Origin: Hetaerina americana
Taxonomy: Eukaryota > Arthropoda > Insecta > Odonata > Calopterygidae
NCBI GenBank assembly: GCA_022747635.1
Contig: JAKTNV010000012.1
Location: 124,001 to 188,000, forward strand
Reading direction: 5' to 3'
Length of the DNA stretch: 64,000 nucleotides
The stretch's first letter is position 1; the number at the start of each line of letters is the position of its first letter. The notes beneath the pieces were generated by a model that was not told where the DNA came from, did not search any database, and saw only the letters and a list, made by a program, of their open reading frames with translations. Below are positions 12,201 to 18,894 of the stretch, in pieces. The translations under genes were made by a program, and so were the position numbers.

Positions 12201-14430
12201 GAGTTTTCTTTGCATCCCAAAAAATGTCTGGTGTCTAACGGCGGATCCATTTTACATCCATTGTCATATATCAATGCTTAATATTACTCTGGTTTTTTGT
12301 TAAGTACATAAAGCACTGTTTGAAAAGTGTCATGTGTAATTCCTCATGCAAAATGTGACCGACACATTCTTTTGAGAGTCATACAGTATTTGCAATTTCA
12401 AGTACCTTCCTGTGTTTGTCTTATAATGTCATATCATGCATTTTTTCCAAAGATTTCTCGTGTGGTTGCACTTATCAGATGTCCTTCATTGGATCATCTC
12501 CGAGACTCTCGGGGACACGTTCAAACTCAGTTGTGCACGTTTTCACCGTGGAAATTGAAGGAGAAGAGTAGCAATACACATTTACAATCCTTGGATGATT
12601 TCGGTTGGCATTTAACCTTGTACAAAGAATTTTGTCTTTGCCCGATGCTTAGATTTTTTTCATTTATATCAATGCACACACACCAAAACTGATTCATTGG
12701 ACTGCCTACAGCAAACTGCTGAATGGAATGGTGTGCCATTTCACTTGGCATCTACACTTAGCAATGTGATGTACAAGGTGAATCTGTATCCGTAGTTGTA
12801 TGCATATTATGTATAAAAATGTCTACATATGCACCGTATTTCTTATTTGGAAGCGGTGCCAAAGTAAGATCATAATTGTATTCCCCTTTCAGAAGTAATT
12901 GATGCACAGTTAAATATTTTAATAAATAATAAAAATCCTAGTAATAATGGCCATTAAAATTTATTGGCTGTTTAATTTATATTTGACTAAGGTCCCATAG
13001 AACATAGATGAGATCTTACAGTTTATGAGTGCATTACTGTAAGATCATAAAAATATTGGGTACCAAGGTCTTGGAAGATACAGCTTCAAGTGCTGGTATA
13101 AATTGTCTGTCCGGTTACTCTAGGTTAGCTTACAGGGAGAGCCAACCCACTGATTACACAAATGATTGGTCCCTTTTGCTGAGCCATTGTTCTCAAAATT
13201 ATTTGCTCATAATGCCAATTAAGTTAATGAGTTTTATCCGAACTTTCGCTCATTCCTTTTCGTTATATGTTTCTCGTAGACCTTTTACAGAAATATTTAT
13301 TGTTTTTTTATGCTGTCAGATCAGTTATTGTTACCATAGCAGCAACTTACCTGAGCCAAATAAATTTCTCTGACACACTTACCTAGTGTGTTACGCAAAG
13401 AATGAATTTAATTATTTGTATCTTTTAATCAATAGATAATTCAATATCTGCATGAAAAAACCTGCTCTTTTTTAATTTATTCATAAATGTGCAATTTCCT
13501 GTACTCTGGTTTTTATGGCATTACTGGACAAATATGGGTAACAGTCCATAGAAAATGGGTGGGAAATATTTTGAACTATGCTAAAAGTGTCTTGAAACAG
13601 TGTTTGCTTCCAGCAAAGAATGTGGTGCGGTTGTGTACCATCTATTCGAATACTCAAGAGTGACGCTGAGTTATCTCATCTTGCTTCCAATTTTATAATT
13701 ATTGAGATCTTCTAGTAAATGATTTCACCTACAAAACATAAAATAGTTATTGTTTTATAAACTAATGTTTTAATGATTATTTTTTTTAATTTCCTATGGA
13801 ATGAATGTATGCCATCAGTCACAGGCCAAGTTAATTCATGATCTTTTGAACATTTTCTTTTGGGTATCTAGTAGGCTAATTAGAATCTTAGAAGCTTGTG
13901 ATCATGCATTTCTCCATGCTTCATATGCAAATCCTTGTAAAATTGTGCATTTTTTCTCATAAACCAGAAATTGCATTCAATGTTTAGTGTAATAATTTCA
14001 TTGTGAGTTGAATTGCCGGAATTTTAATTGATATGCTTCAAAATGGATAATAACAAACATTGTTCAAAACTATTTATATCCTGAGATTCAGATTTTATGA
14101 TTTACTTTTTTATTTTATGATTACTTTTTACCTCTAGTGTGAATACTTGATATACTAAAAACAGTAATTAGATCCCTCAATTTCTGTTGATGATTGACAT
14201 TTTGGCATATAACATTATCTGCATATTAATTTCTCATATTACCTTATCAGATCAACCAAAAGATCAACGCACCTAATTTAAAAAATCTAATGGTGGATGA
14301 AGAGGTTGATCTGCATGAAGCAGTGGAAGACGCATGCAAAATAGCTGAGGTTGAAGAAGCTGGAAAAGAGGTGGCCCGAGTGAAAGAGGAAGTGGATGTT
14401 AAAGAAGAAGATGAAGGGAAAAGAGTTTAA
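147..14430 (+). CDS. Gene A: PWWP/HDGF-like gene, 3' exons only
   Basis: These are the visible 3' exons of an HDGF/LEDGF-like gene whose PWWP exons lie before the window. Exons: 147-223, 5450-5510, 7966-8042 and 14251-14430. The phases fit: each 61 bp exon starts in phase 0 and ends in phase 1, each 77 bp exon restores phase 0, and the last exon ends in TAA at 14428-14430. The encoded part is short, polar and rich in Glu, Lys and Asp, as expected of a disordered tail after a chromatin-reader domain. It has no catalytic motif. Assignment to the family comes from gene B, where the same exons follow a recognisable PWWP domain. The introns carry three mariner-type fossils, a SINE and a LINE fossil. 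Exon joins are inferred from splice sites and homology between units, not from transcripts. Confidence 0.75.
224..1361 (+). other. Intron after E7 (gene A), upstream part
   Basis: AT-rich intron sequence. No coding exon with matching phase, RNA gene or transposon end was seen. The short open frames here are not preserved as proteins in the other units. The segment ends at a mariner inverted repeat. Confidence 0.6.
1362..2682 (-). mobile_element. Old mariner-family element M1, unit 1 copy
   Basis: About 1.32 kb bounded by 28 bp terminal inverted repeats starting ACAGGGTGCGTTC (1362-1389 and 2655-2682), with 26 of 28 positions matching. A decayed transposase lies on the minus strand. The DNA-binding part (around 2200-2400, with VSRWLKAFKEGREEV) and the DDE part (1399-2043) are in separate frames. 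It is present at the same place in all three units, so it predates the amplification. The flanking TA duplication is not clean. Confidence 0.85.
1399..2043 (-). pseudogene. Mariner-type transposase remnant, DDE part (M1)
   Basis: A 214-codon open frame. The C-terminal half has the mariner second-aspartate motif HDNAPCH and the motif PSYSPDFAP. With the spacing of a DD34D enzyme (34 residues between the second and third acidic residues), the third Asp should follow Ala in the AGFFFF stretch. Gly is present instead. In intact mariners the three Asp residues bind the metal ions for strand cleavage and joining, so this copy cannot be catalytic. The N-terminal helix-turn-helix region is frameshifted and carries stops. 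The same lesion is in units 2 and 3. Confidence 0.85.
2683..4941 (+). other. Intron sequence between M1 and SINE (gene A)
   Basis: AT-rich intron. No phase-compatible exon was found. A possible 29 bp segment near 2807-2835, framed by ag and gt, would break the frame with the next exon and is not called. At about 4765-4810 there are some 45 bp that unit 2 lacks. Confidence 0.55.
4942..5250 (+). mobile_element. tRNA-derived SINE, unit 1 copy
   Basis: A 309 bp element. Its head resembles a tRNA gene with an A-box-like stretch near 4951-4970 and a B-box-like GGTTCAAATCCC near 4997-5008, the internal RNA polymerase III promoter of such SINEs. The tail is (ACT)n. It is flanked by near-identical 10 bp direct repeats (ctggaaataa at 4932-4941, ctagaaataa at 5251-5260), a target-site duplication. 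It has no coding capacity and depends on a LINE for movement. It is also present in unit 2. Confidence 0.88.
5450..5510 (+). CDS. Gene A exon E6' (second copy of the E6 exon type)
   Basis: A 61 bp exon preceded by a tttcag acceptor and followed by gtgagt. It starts in phase 0 and encodes EDFLMEEKKRKFDDRGSGDF, then leaves one base. It is a clear paralogue of exon E6 (28490-28550, GDILMEEKKRKCDDPMGGDL). The upstream introns of the two also align, so exon and intron were duplicated together. Confidence 0.72.
5511..6558 (+). other. Intron between E6' and mariner M3 (gene A)
   Basis: The first 300 bp align with the intron after E6 (28551 onward), a trace of the internal exon-pair duplication. The rest shows nothing recognisable. 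At about 6130 unit 1 lacks the mariner that occupies 35003-36305 in unit 2. Confidence 0.6.
6559..7767 (+). mobile_element. Decayed mariner M3, unit 1 copy
   Basis: About 1.2 kb between inverted ends TGAGGTCTGTTCAAA and TTTGAACAGACCTCA, each bordered by TA, the mariner target site. A plus-strand transposase is broken into pieces. The recognisable remnant is the C-terminal part at 7447-7656, with VLAPCDLILFPKLKRLLKEK matching the mariner third-aspartate region. The same fossil is at 36744-37954 in unit 2. Confidence 0.85.
7447..7656 (+). pseudogene. Mariner transposase C-terminal remnant (M3)
   Basis: An open stretch of 69 codons. The motif around PPYLPVLAPCDLILFPKLKR corresponds to the YSPDLAPxDxFLFP signature of mariner transposases. 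The expected Pro-Asp is Pro-Val here, but the third catalytic Asp (in PCD) remains. Upstream coding sequence is interrupted by stops and frameshifts, so no working enzyme is made. Confidence 0.8.
7966..8042 (+). CDS. Gene A exon E7' (second copy of the E7 exon type)
   Basis: A 77 bp exon with a tttcag acceptor and a gtaagt donor. In phase 1 it gives PFKGFITEVLEQDKGEGL, then ISLPLAD. It is the same length as E7 and its C-terminal pattern (xxGxxLxxxPLA) matches it, so E6'-E7' is a duplicate of E6-E7. An upstream ag (after ccttaccag, exon start 7960) is also in frame and would add two codons. The choice of 7966 rests only on matching the E7 length. Confidence 0.68.
8043..9029 (+). other. Intron after E7' (gene A)
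   Basis: The first 140 bp align with the intron after E7 (29140 onward). Nothing else is recognised. The site at about 8555-8563 (agtttttgt) is the empty counterpart of the LINE insertion site in unit 2. Confidence 0.6.
9030..10560 (+). mobile_element. CR1/jockey-type LINE fossil, unit 1 copy
   Basis: Scattered plus-strand fragments, in several frames, match the order of a CR1/jockey-type ORF2. Near 9090 is an endonuclease C-terminal LTPIRGNNVLDL-like segment, then a reverse-transcriptase N-terminal region (9731-10045, with KNWKVANACP). At 10045-10160 a NYHPVPLPSISYKIVGH-like stretch corresponds to the NYRPISL motif. Near 10395-10460 is a VKYFVVIITKDISWGKLVDH-like segment corresponding to VxYLGVxxxxxLxW. 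It has no ends or target duplication that I can define and many stops. It is shared with unit 2. Confidence 0.75.
10777..11692. mobile_element. Short inverted-repeat DNA transposon M4, unit 1 copy
   Basis: About 0.9 kb with inverted ends: CAAGGTCCGTCCCAAAAG on the left, and CTTTTGAGACGGACCTTG on the right as its near-perfect reverse complement. The end sequence resembles that of Tc1/mariner-type elements. The interior has only short open frames that I cannot match to a transposase, so it is either non-autonomous or too decayed to read. Also at 44291-45206. Confidence 0.7.
11693..14250 (+). other. Long intron segment before terminal exon (gene A)
   Basis: No phase-compatible exon was seen. 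A 121-codon open frame at 12327-12692 is kept in unit 2, but so is the surrounding noncoding DNA, so this is not evidence of function. On the minus strand between about 11750 and 12750 several interrupted protein-like stretches may be the remains of another mobile element that I cannot identify. Confidence 0.45.
14251..14430 (+). CDS. Gene A terminal exon E8
   Basis: A 180 bp exon after an accttatcag acceptor, in phase 0, ending in TAA. It encodes 59 residues, starting INQKINAPNLKN, with a strongly charged Glu/Lys-rich end (VARVKEEVDVKEEDEG). It is likely a disordered acidic tail, as in HDGF-family proteins. Compared with the gene B version (47764-47943) there are five base differences and all alter amino acids. 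Possible poly(A) signals downstream are ATTAAA at 14720-14725 and AATAAA at 14890-14895. Confidence 0.75.
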   Translation: MNQKINAPNLKNLMVDEEVDLHEAVEDACKIAEVEEAGKEVARVKEEVDVKEEDEGKRV

Positions 14431-17030
14431 ATGAAAACATTCCCAGTGAAGTTTACGGGTAGATTACAATGCGGTCATAATTCACAAAACTATTTTTAAA
14501 ATTTATACTTTTAAATTTCACAAGAGTACATATTTTTTAAAATGTAGGTAAAGGAGGAGATTTTGAAGACGTTTTTATTCAGGTCCAAAAGCACTGGAAA
14601 AGTTACTCCAGTGAAACATTTGGACTCTAAAGCCTTTTTTTTAAGTAAAGTGAACATAAGAATTGTTATATCTTTAGTATTTTATGGAATATTTGAATCT
14701 GTATTGAGATAAGGTTGTTATTAAAACTGCATTTTGTCTTATTTGAGCATGAGTTATTGTCATACCTGTTTACCACCCTTATTTCAAGGTGTCTAAACAT
14801 TTGCAAAGTTAATGAAAAACTCAGGAGTTGTGACATGGACCTGGGAATTTTTACTTAGCATTCTGGCCATTTTAATTTTTCGGAAATGTAATAAAAATGT
14901 TTTGCAGTGAAACTGGAGGACTTACCAAAACGAACTTGTGTAAGCCTAGACTTGTTGTTAAATTGTCCGCTGACCAATTCCAAAACAACCTGATGGTAAA
15001 GTCAATGTTGGTGTGGGCATATTAGGGAGCAAAAGGAAGAAAATGTTCACTGACATTGAAAAAAGAAACTTTCAACAAAATTCTGATGCTTAAACAATTG
15101 TTTTTTGATTGCTGCATGTTGAGTTGGAGAGGAAGGGGTAAAAATATTGGAGCCATCTTTCAGGGACCAGTGACAGCTGGGTTGGATGAAACGTATTGTG
15201 GGGAATTGGGATGTGAGTCGTCATGGTACAAGTCTTTTTGGGCTAAGAGAAGTGATCAGTAGGAAATAATGTATGTTGATCTTCCATGAAGGGTAAAATA
15301 AAGGGGGAGGAGCTTATGGGTTTTCTAAAGGGTGATTTTGACTGCAAGTAGGGCCTTTGTTTTGTGAATGCCCGTAAATGCAATAACTAGAAAAGGTTAT
15401 TAAAATATTTTTGGGGTCAAGCCTCCGTCGAAAGAGCGGCTGTGTGGTCTACTGAGATCTTTGCACCTCCTCCAAATGATTGTGCCATTTATTAAAAGTG
15501 TGTGCTAAACAAAACTTAATCTACTGCAATGGTGTGTAATATTCACAATCTGAAAGCCTCGAAATAAGACCCATGCTGTCAGCCTGTTTTGCTGATAGAG
15601 ACTGGAATAGGTTTGGCAAATACATTATTACTTTCATGAGTCCCTCAGTGAAAATTGCCCCTGGGTGCTGTCAATGCAGAGAGAATAGTTTCTGTGCCAG
15701 GACAGGCTTGCTAGAACCGCTTGATCACTTTGTACCATTGCTATATTGTATAAATATTGAAACCAATGTCATGTGAAGTGTGAAGTAAATATTATTTTTA
15801 TTAAGCCATTCGCAATATAAAATATCCAATTCAATTTTGAGGCATCTTATTTTTACAACTGCCGAATAATACACTGCAATTCGCCGCCCCTTATTCCTCA
15901 CAAACTATTCATAATCCATTGAATGCTATCCAGGCTATATATGATCATTACGGTAATCATAACAGGATGAAAGAGTTGAGCTTAGCCAAATATGTCACGT
16001 CAGGCTAAGGGTACACGGGATCTATATCATGAAATTGCACCACGTGAAACTAAGCCAAATTGCCATGAACCTCTGATGCACAACCAAACAGTAGAAGATG
16101 ATAATGGAGAATGGTGCACATTTCTGTAGCTTGGAAGAAATTCTATCAGAGCAGCAAAACCATTGCTGAAAGATACAATGCCATGAGTATCTACTCTGGT
16201 AGGGCAAAAGCCAAAGTTGGCATCTAACACAGCTGAGACTAAAAACTCCAATACAGTGACTACAACTCTAGCTGTGTTGGAAATGTAGGTAAGAAATCCC
16301 CCTTCTTGACCCTTTGAAATACCCCTGAACTTCAGCGGTGTGGCAGGAACCAAAAATGCATGTTCCCCACTGGGTGTTGGGAAAAGTGTTCACTTGATAT
16401 CATTTTGAGGTTGGGTGTAGAAAGTGCCCACAAATAGAATTAATTCTGTTTAAAGTGCGGCTTATAGTTTCAGCTGTGTCAGTGATGCTTCTGAAATTAT
16501 GCTAGTCTGAAAGGATTGTCATTTGAGAAAATTTATCCATTGTGATTTGCCCTTCTAAAATTATTCGTGTATGTCTTCACCTTCACATAACTTTTCATTT
16601 TTTGACAATATTTTTTTACTTTTGAAAGACAAATATTTGATGCACCTATACATAGTTGCCCATGGGCACTTGAGTGTAGTGATGTTTTGGAGCCTGTTAT
16701 GCAAATTTTTATTTTGATACTTCCAAATTGTATTTTATTTCATCCTGTTGATTTTTGGGGATATGGAGAAGGTATTTTTCCATCACAAGCAAAATGCACT
16801 AATTGAACAAAAATTCATTTGTTTTGTTGCATCAAATATCATTCTCTAATGGTGAGGGATTGAGTGAACTGGAGGAAATGATTGTGTAAATCGAGCAATG
16901 TATCTATGGACCTTAACAAACAAAACTTCTGGTAGAATATATTTATATAAATGTTGAATGAGGTATCGCGGTGGAAATGATGACACCTCCTAACAATTAA
17001 CAATGTTTATTGTGTTAAGCAAATTACAGC
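14431..17030 (+). other. 3' untranslated and intergenic DNA between gene A and the small-gene pair
   Basis: The first few hundred bases should be the 3' UTR of gene A. The remainder shows no gene I can support. A 108-codon minus-strand frame at 16027-16353 is broken by a single-base deletion in unit 2, which argues against coding. Confidence 0.55.
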
Positions 17031-17660
17031 CTTGATGAGGCGATCGAACAGTAATTTTTCAGTAAATATTCGGCCGTGCGGTGGCGAAGCCAGAAAAGAA
17101 AGCAGCGTCCTTTGGTTGACCACGATGGCGGCGCGCGTGACGGTCCAGAGCCAGTCGGAGAGAGTGTGTCCGAGAGTGGCTCCGGCGGCGTGGGTACGCC
17201 CTGGTGGCGAACGCCGAAACCCAAAACACTTGCCGGCGAAGGCGCGTTCGTAATGGCGCTCAATGGTGATTCAAGGGTCGAGCCGCCACATTACCCCCTT
17301 GGTTGTTTTATAGTTCCTTATGAATAGTATAGAAAAGACGTTGGAAAAATGGTGGAAACGGGAGGTGATAAAGGGGACGCGGGCAAGGAATGAGGTTGGA
17401 GAGGTGGTGGAAGCATGACAGGTTAGGTAATGAAGTCAAGACAACGAAAGATAAAGGGAAAATTATAGTTGAAATTCTACAAGATGTGACGGAAAGCGAA
17501 GGCGTCTCTCAGATCGGGTTGTCCGTTCGCCGCGCTGTGTGCGCGGTGCAGCACCTGGGGGCTGAGGGTCTGGCGGTGCAGGCAGCGTAACTGGGCGCGA
17601 TGTAAAGGCGGCAGGCCGTCTTTCGTCCGTTTCTGCTGCCTCCAGCTGTGGCGCGGTGTG
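17031..17660 (+). promoter_or_regulatory. GC/CpG-rich island upstream of small gene, unit 1
   Basis: This stretch is far richer in G+C and CpG than anything around it, for example 17080-17240 and 17510-17650. It lies just upstream of the last exon of a small membrane-protein gene. The simplest reading is a promoter with 5' untranslated or first exons of that gene. Overlapping short open frames on both strands are expected from GC-rich DNA and are not called. A decayed GC-rich mobile element remains possible. Confidence 0.4.
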
Positions 17661-17806
17661 GTGGTTATAAATTGGTAGTTTGGATACCGTAACGTACCGT
17701 AATAAGTCCCTAGTATTCCAGAAATTATTTTTGATTTTAGTGGGCATAGAGTCCAGTGATTTCTAATACAGATTTTATTGATAATCCCTTGCCTTATCTA
17801 TTTCAG

Positions 17807-17938
17807 GGATCGGTGGTGAAAAACTTCCTAGCCTTCCTGTGGGCCTGGTTCAAATTAACTTCCTTCCTGACCACCTACACAGTGGTCATGTTCTATGCGA
17901 CTGCGCTGATTTTCCATAGGAATATTCAAGATCATTAG
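17807..17938 (+). CDS. Last exon of a small predicted membrane protein, unit 1
   Basis: After a ctatttcag acceptor, a phase-0 frame of 43 codons runs to TAG at 17936-17938. The peptide has a hydrophobic, aromatic-rich core (FLAFLWAWFKLTSFLTTYTV, then VMFYATALIF) and ends HRNIQDH. It would form one or two membrane-spanning segments. I do not recognise the family, and the upstream exon or exons were not found. The frame also stays open back to an ATG at 17756, so an intronless start is possible but less likely given the strong acceptor. The codons have high third-position GC compared with the surrounding introns, and the sequence is identical in unit 2. Confidence 0.55.
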   Translation, partial: GSVVKNFLAFLWAWFKLTSFLTTYTVVMFYATALIFHRNIQDH

Positions 17939-18083
17939 AAAAATGAATTTCTTTTGGCCATTTTTATTTTTTCACCAGAAATATTTCTAATTACAAGTAA
18001 TTTCATAGTGTCATTTATTTGTTAAAAATAGTTCCCAGCGGGAAAATAAAAAAAATGAAAATATGTAATGCATTGTGCACTGG

Positions 18084-18096
18084 TTTATTTAATAAA
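18084..18096. terminator. Back-to-back poly(A) signals of convergent genes, unit 1
   Basis: The sequence tttatttaataaa contains AATAAA on the plus strand (18091-18096), serving the small gene that ends at 17938. On the minus strand AATAAA (complement of 18084-18089) would serve the ORF at 18156-18440. The two transcripts would overlap only by a few bases at their 3' ends. Confidence 0.55.
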
Positions 18097-18155
18097 ACCA
18101 CATTGAAATAAGTTAACCCACACGGAGAAAGAGAAAAGTACAACGTGGTAAAATC

Positions 18156-18440
18156 TCACTTAAACCTAATATCAAGTCGTCTCGGTCCCTTTATGAAATT
18201 ATCCCTCACCCGAAAAGCAGTTGTCGTATTGAACCACTTAAAAACGACGAACGTGAAAATAGTTACGTAAATAGCGAAAACCGTCGAAATATACACTTTT
18301 ACAGAATTGAGGAAAAAGCCTCGCATCGACCTGGAAGCTGCTCGGGGAAACCTACAAAAAACCTTCAATTTCCGGAATGACACCCCTTCTCGGGACAAGA
18401 ATTGTGGATAATGGCAAATTAGTAAAAATACTCTGCACAC
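18156..18440 (-). CDS. Small predicted single-pass membrane protein, minus strand, unit 1
   Basis: An open frame of 94 codons. A later Met (at 18326) gives a 56-residue protein starting MRGFFLNSVKVYISTVF. It is preceded by a plausible cttccag acceptor, so the true start may be there. One hydrophobic segment (residues about 10-30 of the short form) is followed by a basic tail (VRDNFIKGPRRLDIRFK). Its size and layout resemble small respiratory-chain subunits, and the MRGF start followed by a helix is loosely like COX6C, but the match is too weak to name it. It is divergently arranged with the PWWP gene. Unit 2 differs by one residue (Asn to Thr before FIKG). Confidence 0.4.
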   Translation of the reverse strand: MCRVFLLICHYPQFLSREGVSFRKLKVFCRFPRAASRSMRGFFLNSVKVYISTVFAIYVTIFTFVVFKWFNTTTAFRVRDNFIKGPRRLDIRFK

Positions 18441-18822
18441 TCCGGCGAGATAGGAAAACTATTTCGGCCGTATATTCACCAATTACATGATTGAGGTACC
18501 GGACATTTCAAAATTTTAAAATGAATCATGCGCAATATAGTAAGTTTTATGTTTCCTGAAAATGTATTTAAAAATAAGTATACATGTTACAACTATTCAT
18601 TATTTTCCAGGGAAAAAATAATGTGACAATTGATATTATTACACCTACCGAGAAATGAAAGTTAATAACCTTATATGAATCGAAAGTACCACGTGAACAG
18701 GTGGAGCCACTAAGTCGTTTGAAAATCTGATACATTGTGCCATTGTGAGGATTCGTTTTGGAGTAGTCACAGTGAAAAACTTGGAATTGTGGACTTCTGG
18801 AATTTGTTCTAACTCGTTGGTT
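18441..18822. promoter_or_regulatory. Head-to-head intergenic region: candidate bidirectional promoter of gene B and the minus-strand small gene
   Basis: Only about 380 bp separate the start region of the minus-strand ORF from the ATG of the PWWP gene. Both promoters and 5' untranslated regions must lie here unless upstream noncoding exons exist. I see no clear TATA box or other named element. Confidence 0.4.
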
Positions 18823-18894
18823 ATGGTTAAACCAATTCATCGTGGCGAACTGGTTTTCGCCAAAATACGGGGTTATCCCGCTTGGCCAGCCATG
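18823..18894 (+). CDS. Gene B exon E1 (PWWP start)
   Basis: Starts at the ATG chosen because family members begin within a few residues of this point. It encodes MVKPIHRGELVFAKIRGYPA, then WPAM, the first beta strands of the PWWP fold. It ends in phase 0 at a gtaaat donor. Confidence 0.88.

Noticed and set aside
12327..12692. 121-codon plus-strand open frame in the last intron, preserved in both units
   Set aside because: The surrounding intron is equally preserved, the composition is not protein-like, and it does not fit the exon phases.
16027..16353. 108-codon minus-strand open frame in intergenic DNA
   Set aside because: Unit 2 has a one-base deletion that breaks it, and no domain is visible.
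17024..17327. Overlapping open frames of 72-83 codons on both strands of the GC-rich island
   Set aside because: GC-rich DNA has few stops by chance. The frames disagree between strands and lack splice-compatible ends with the next exon.
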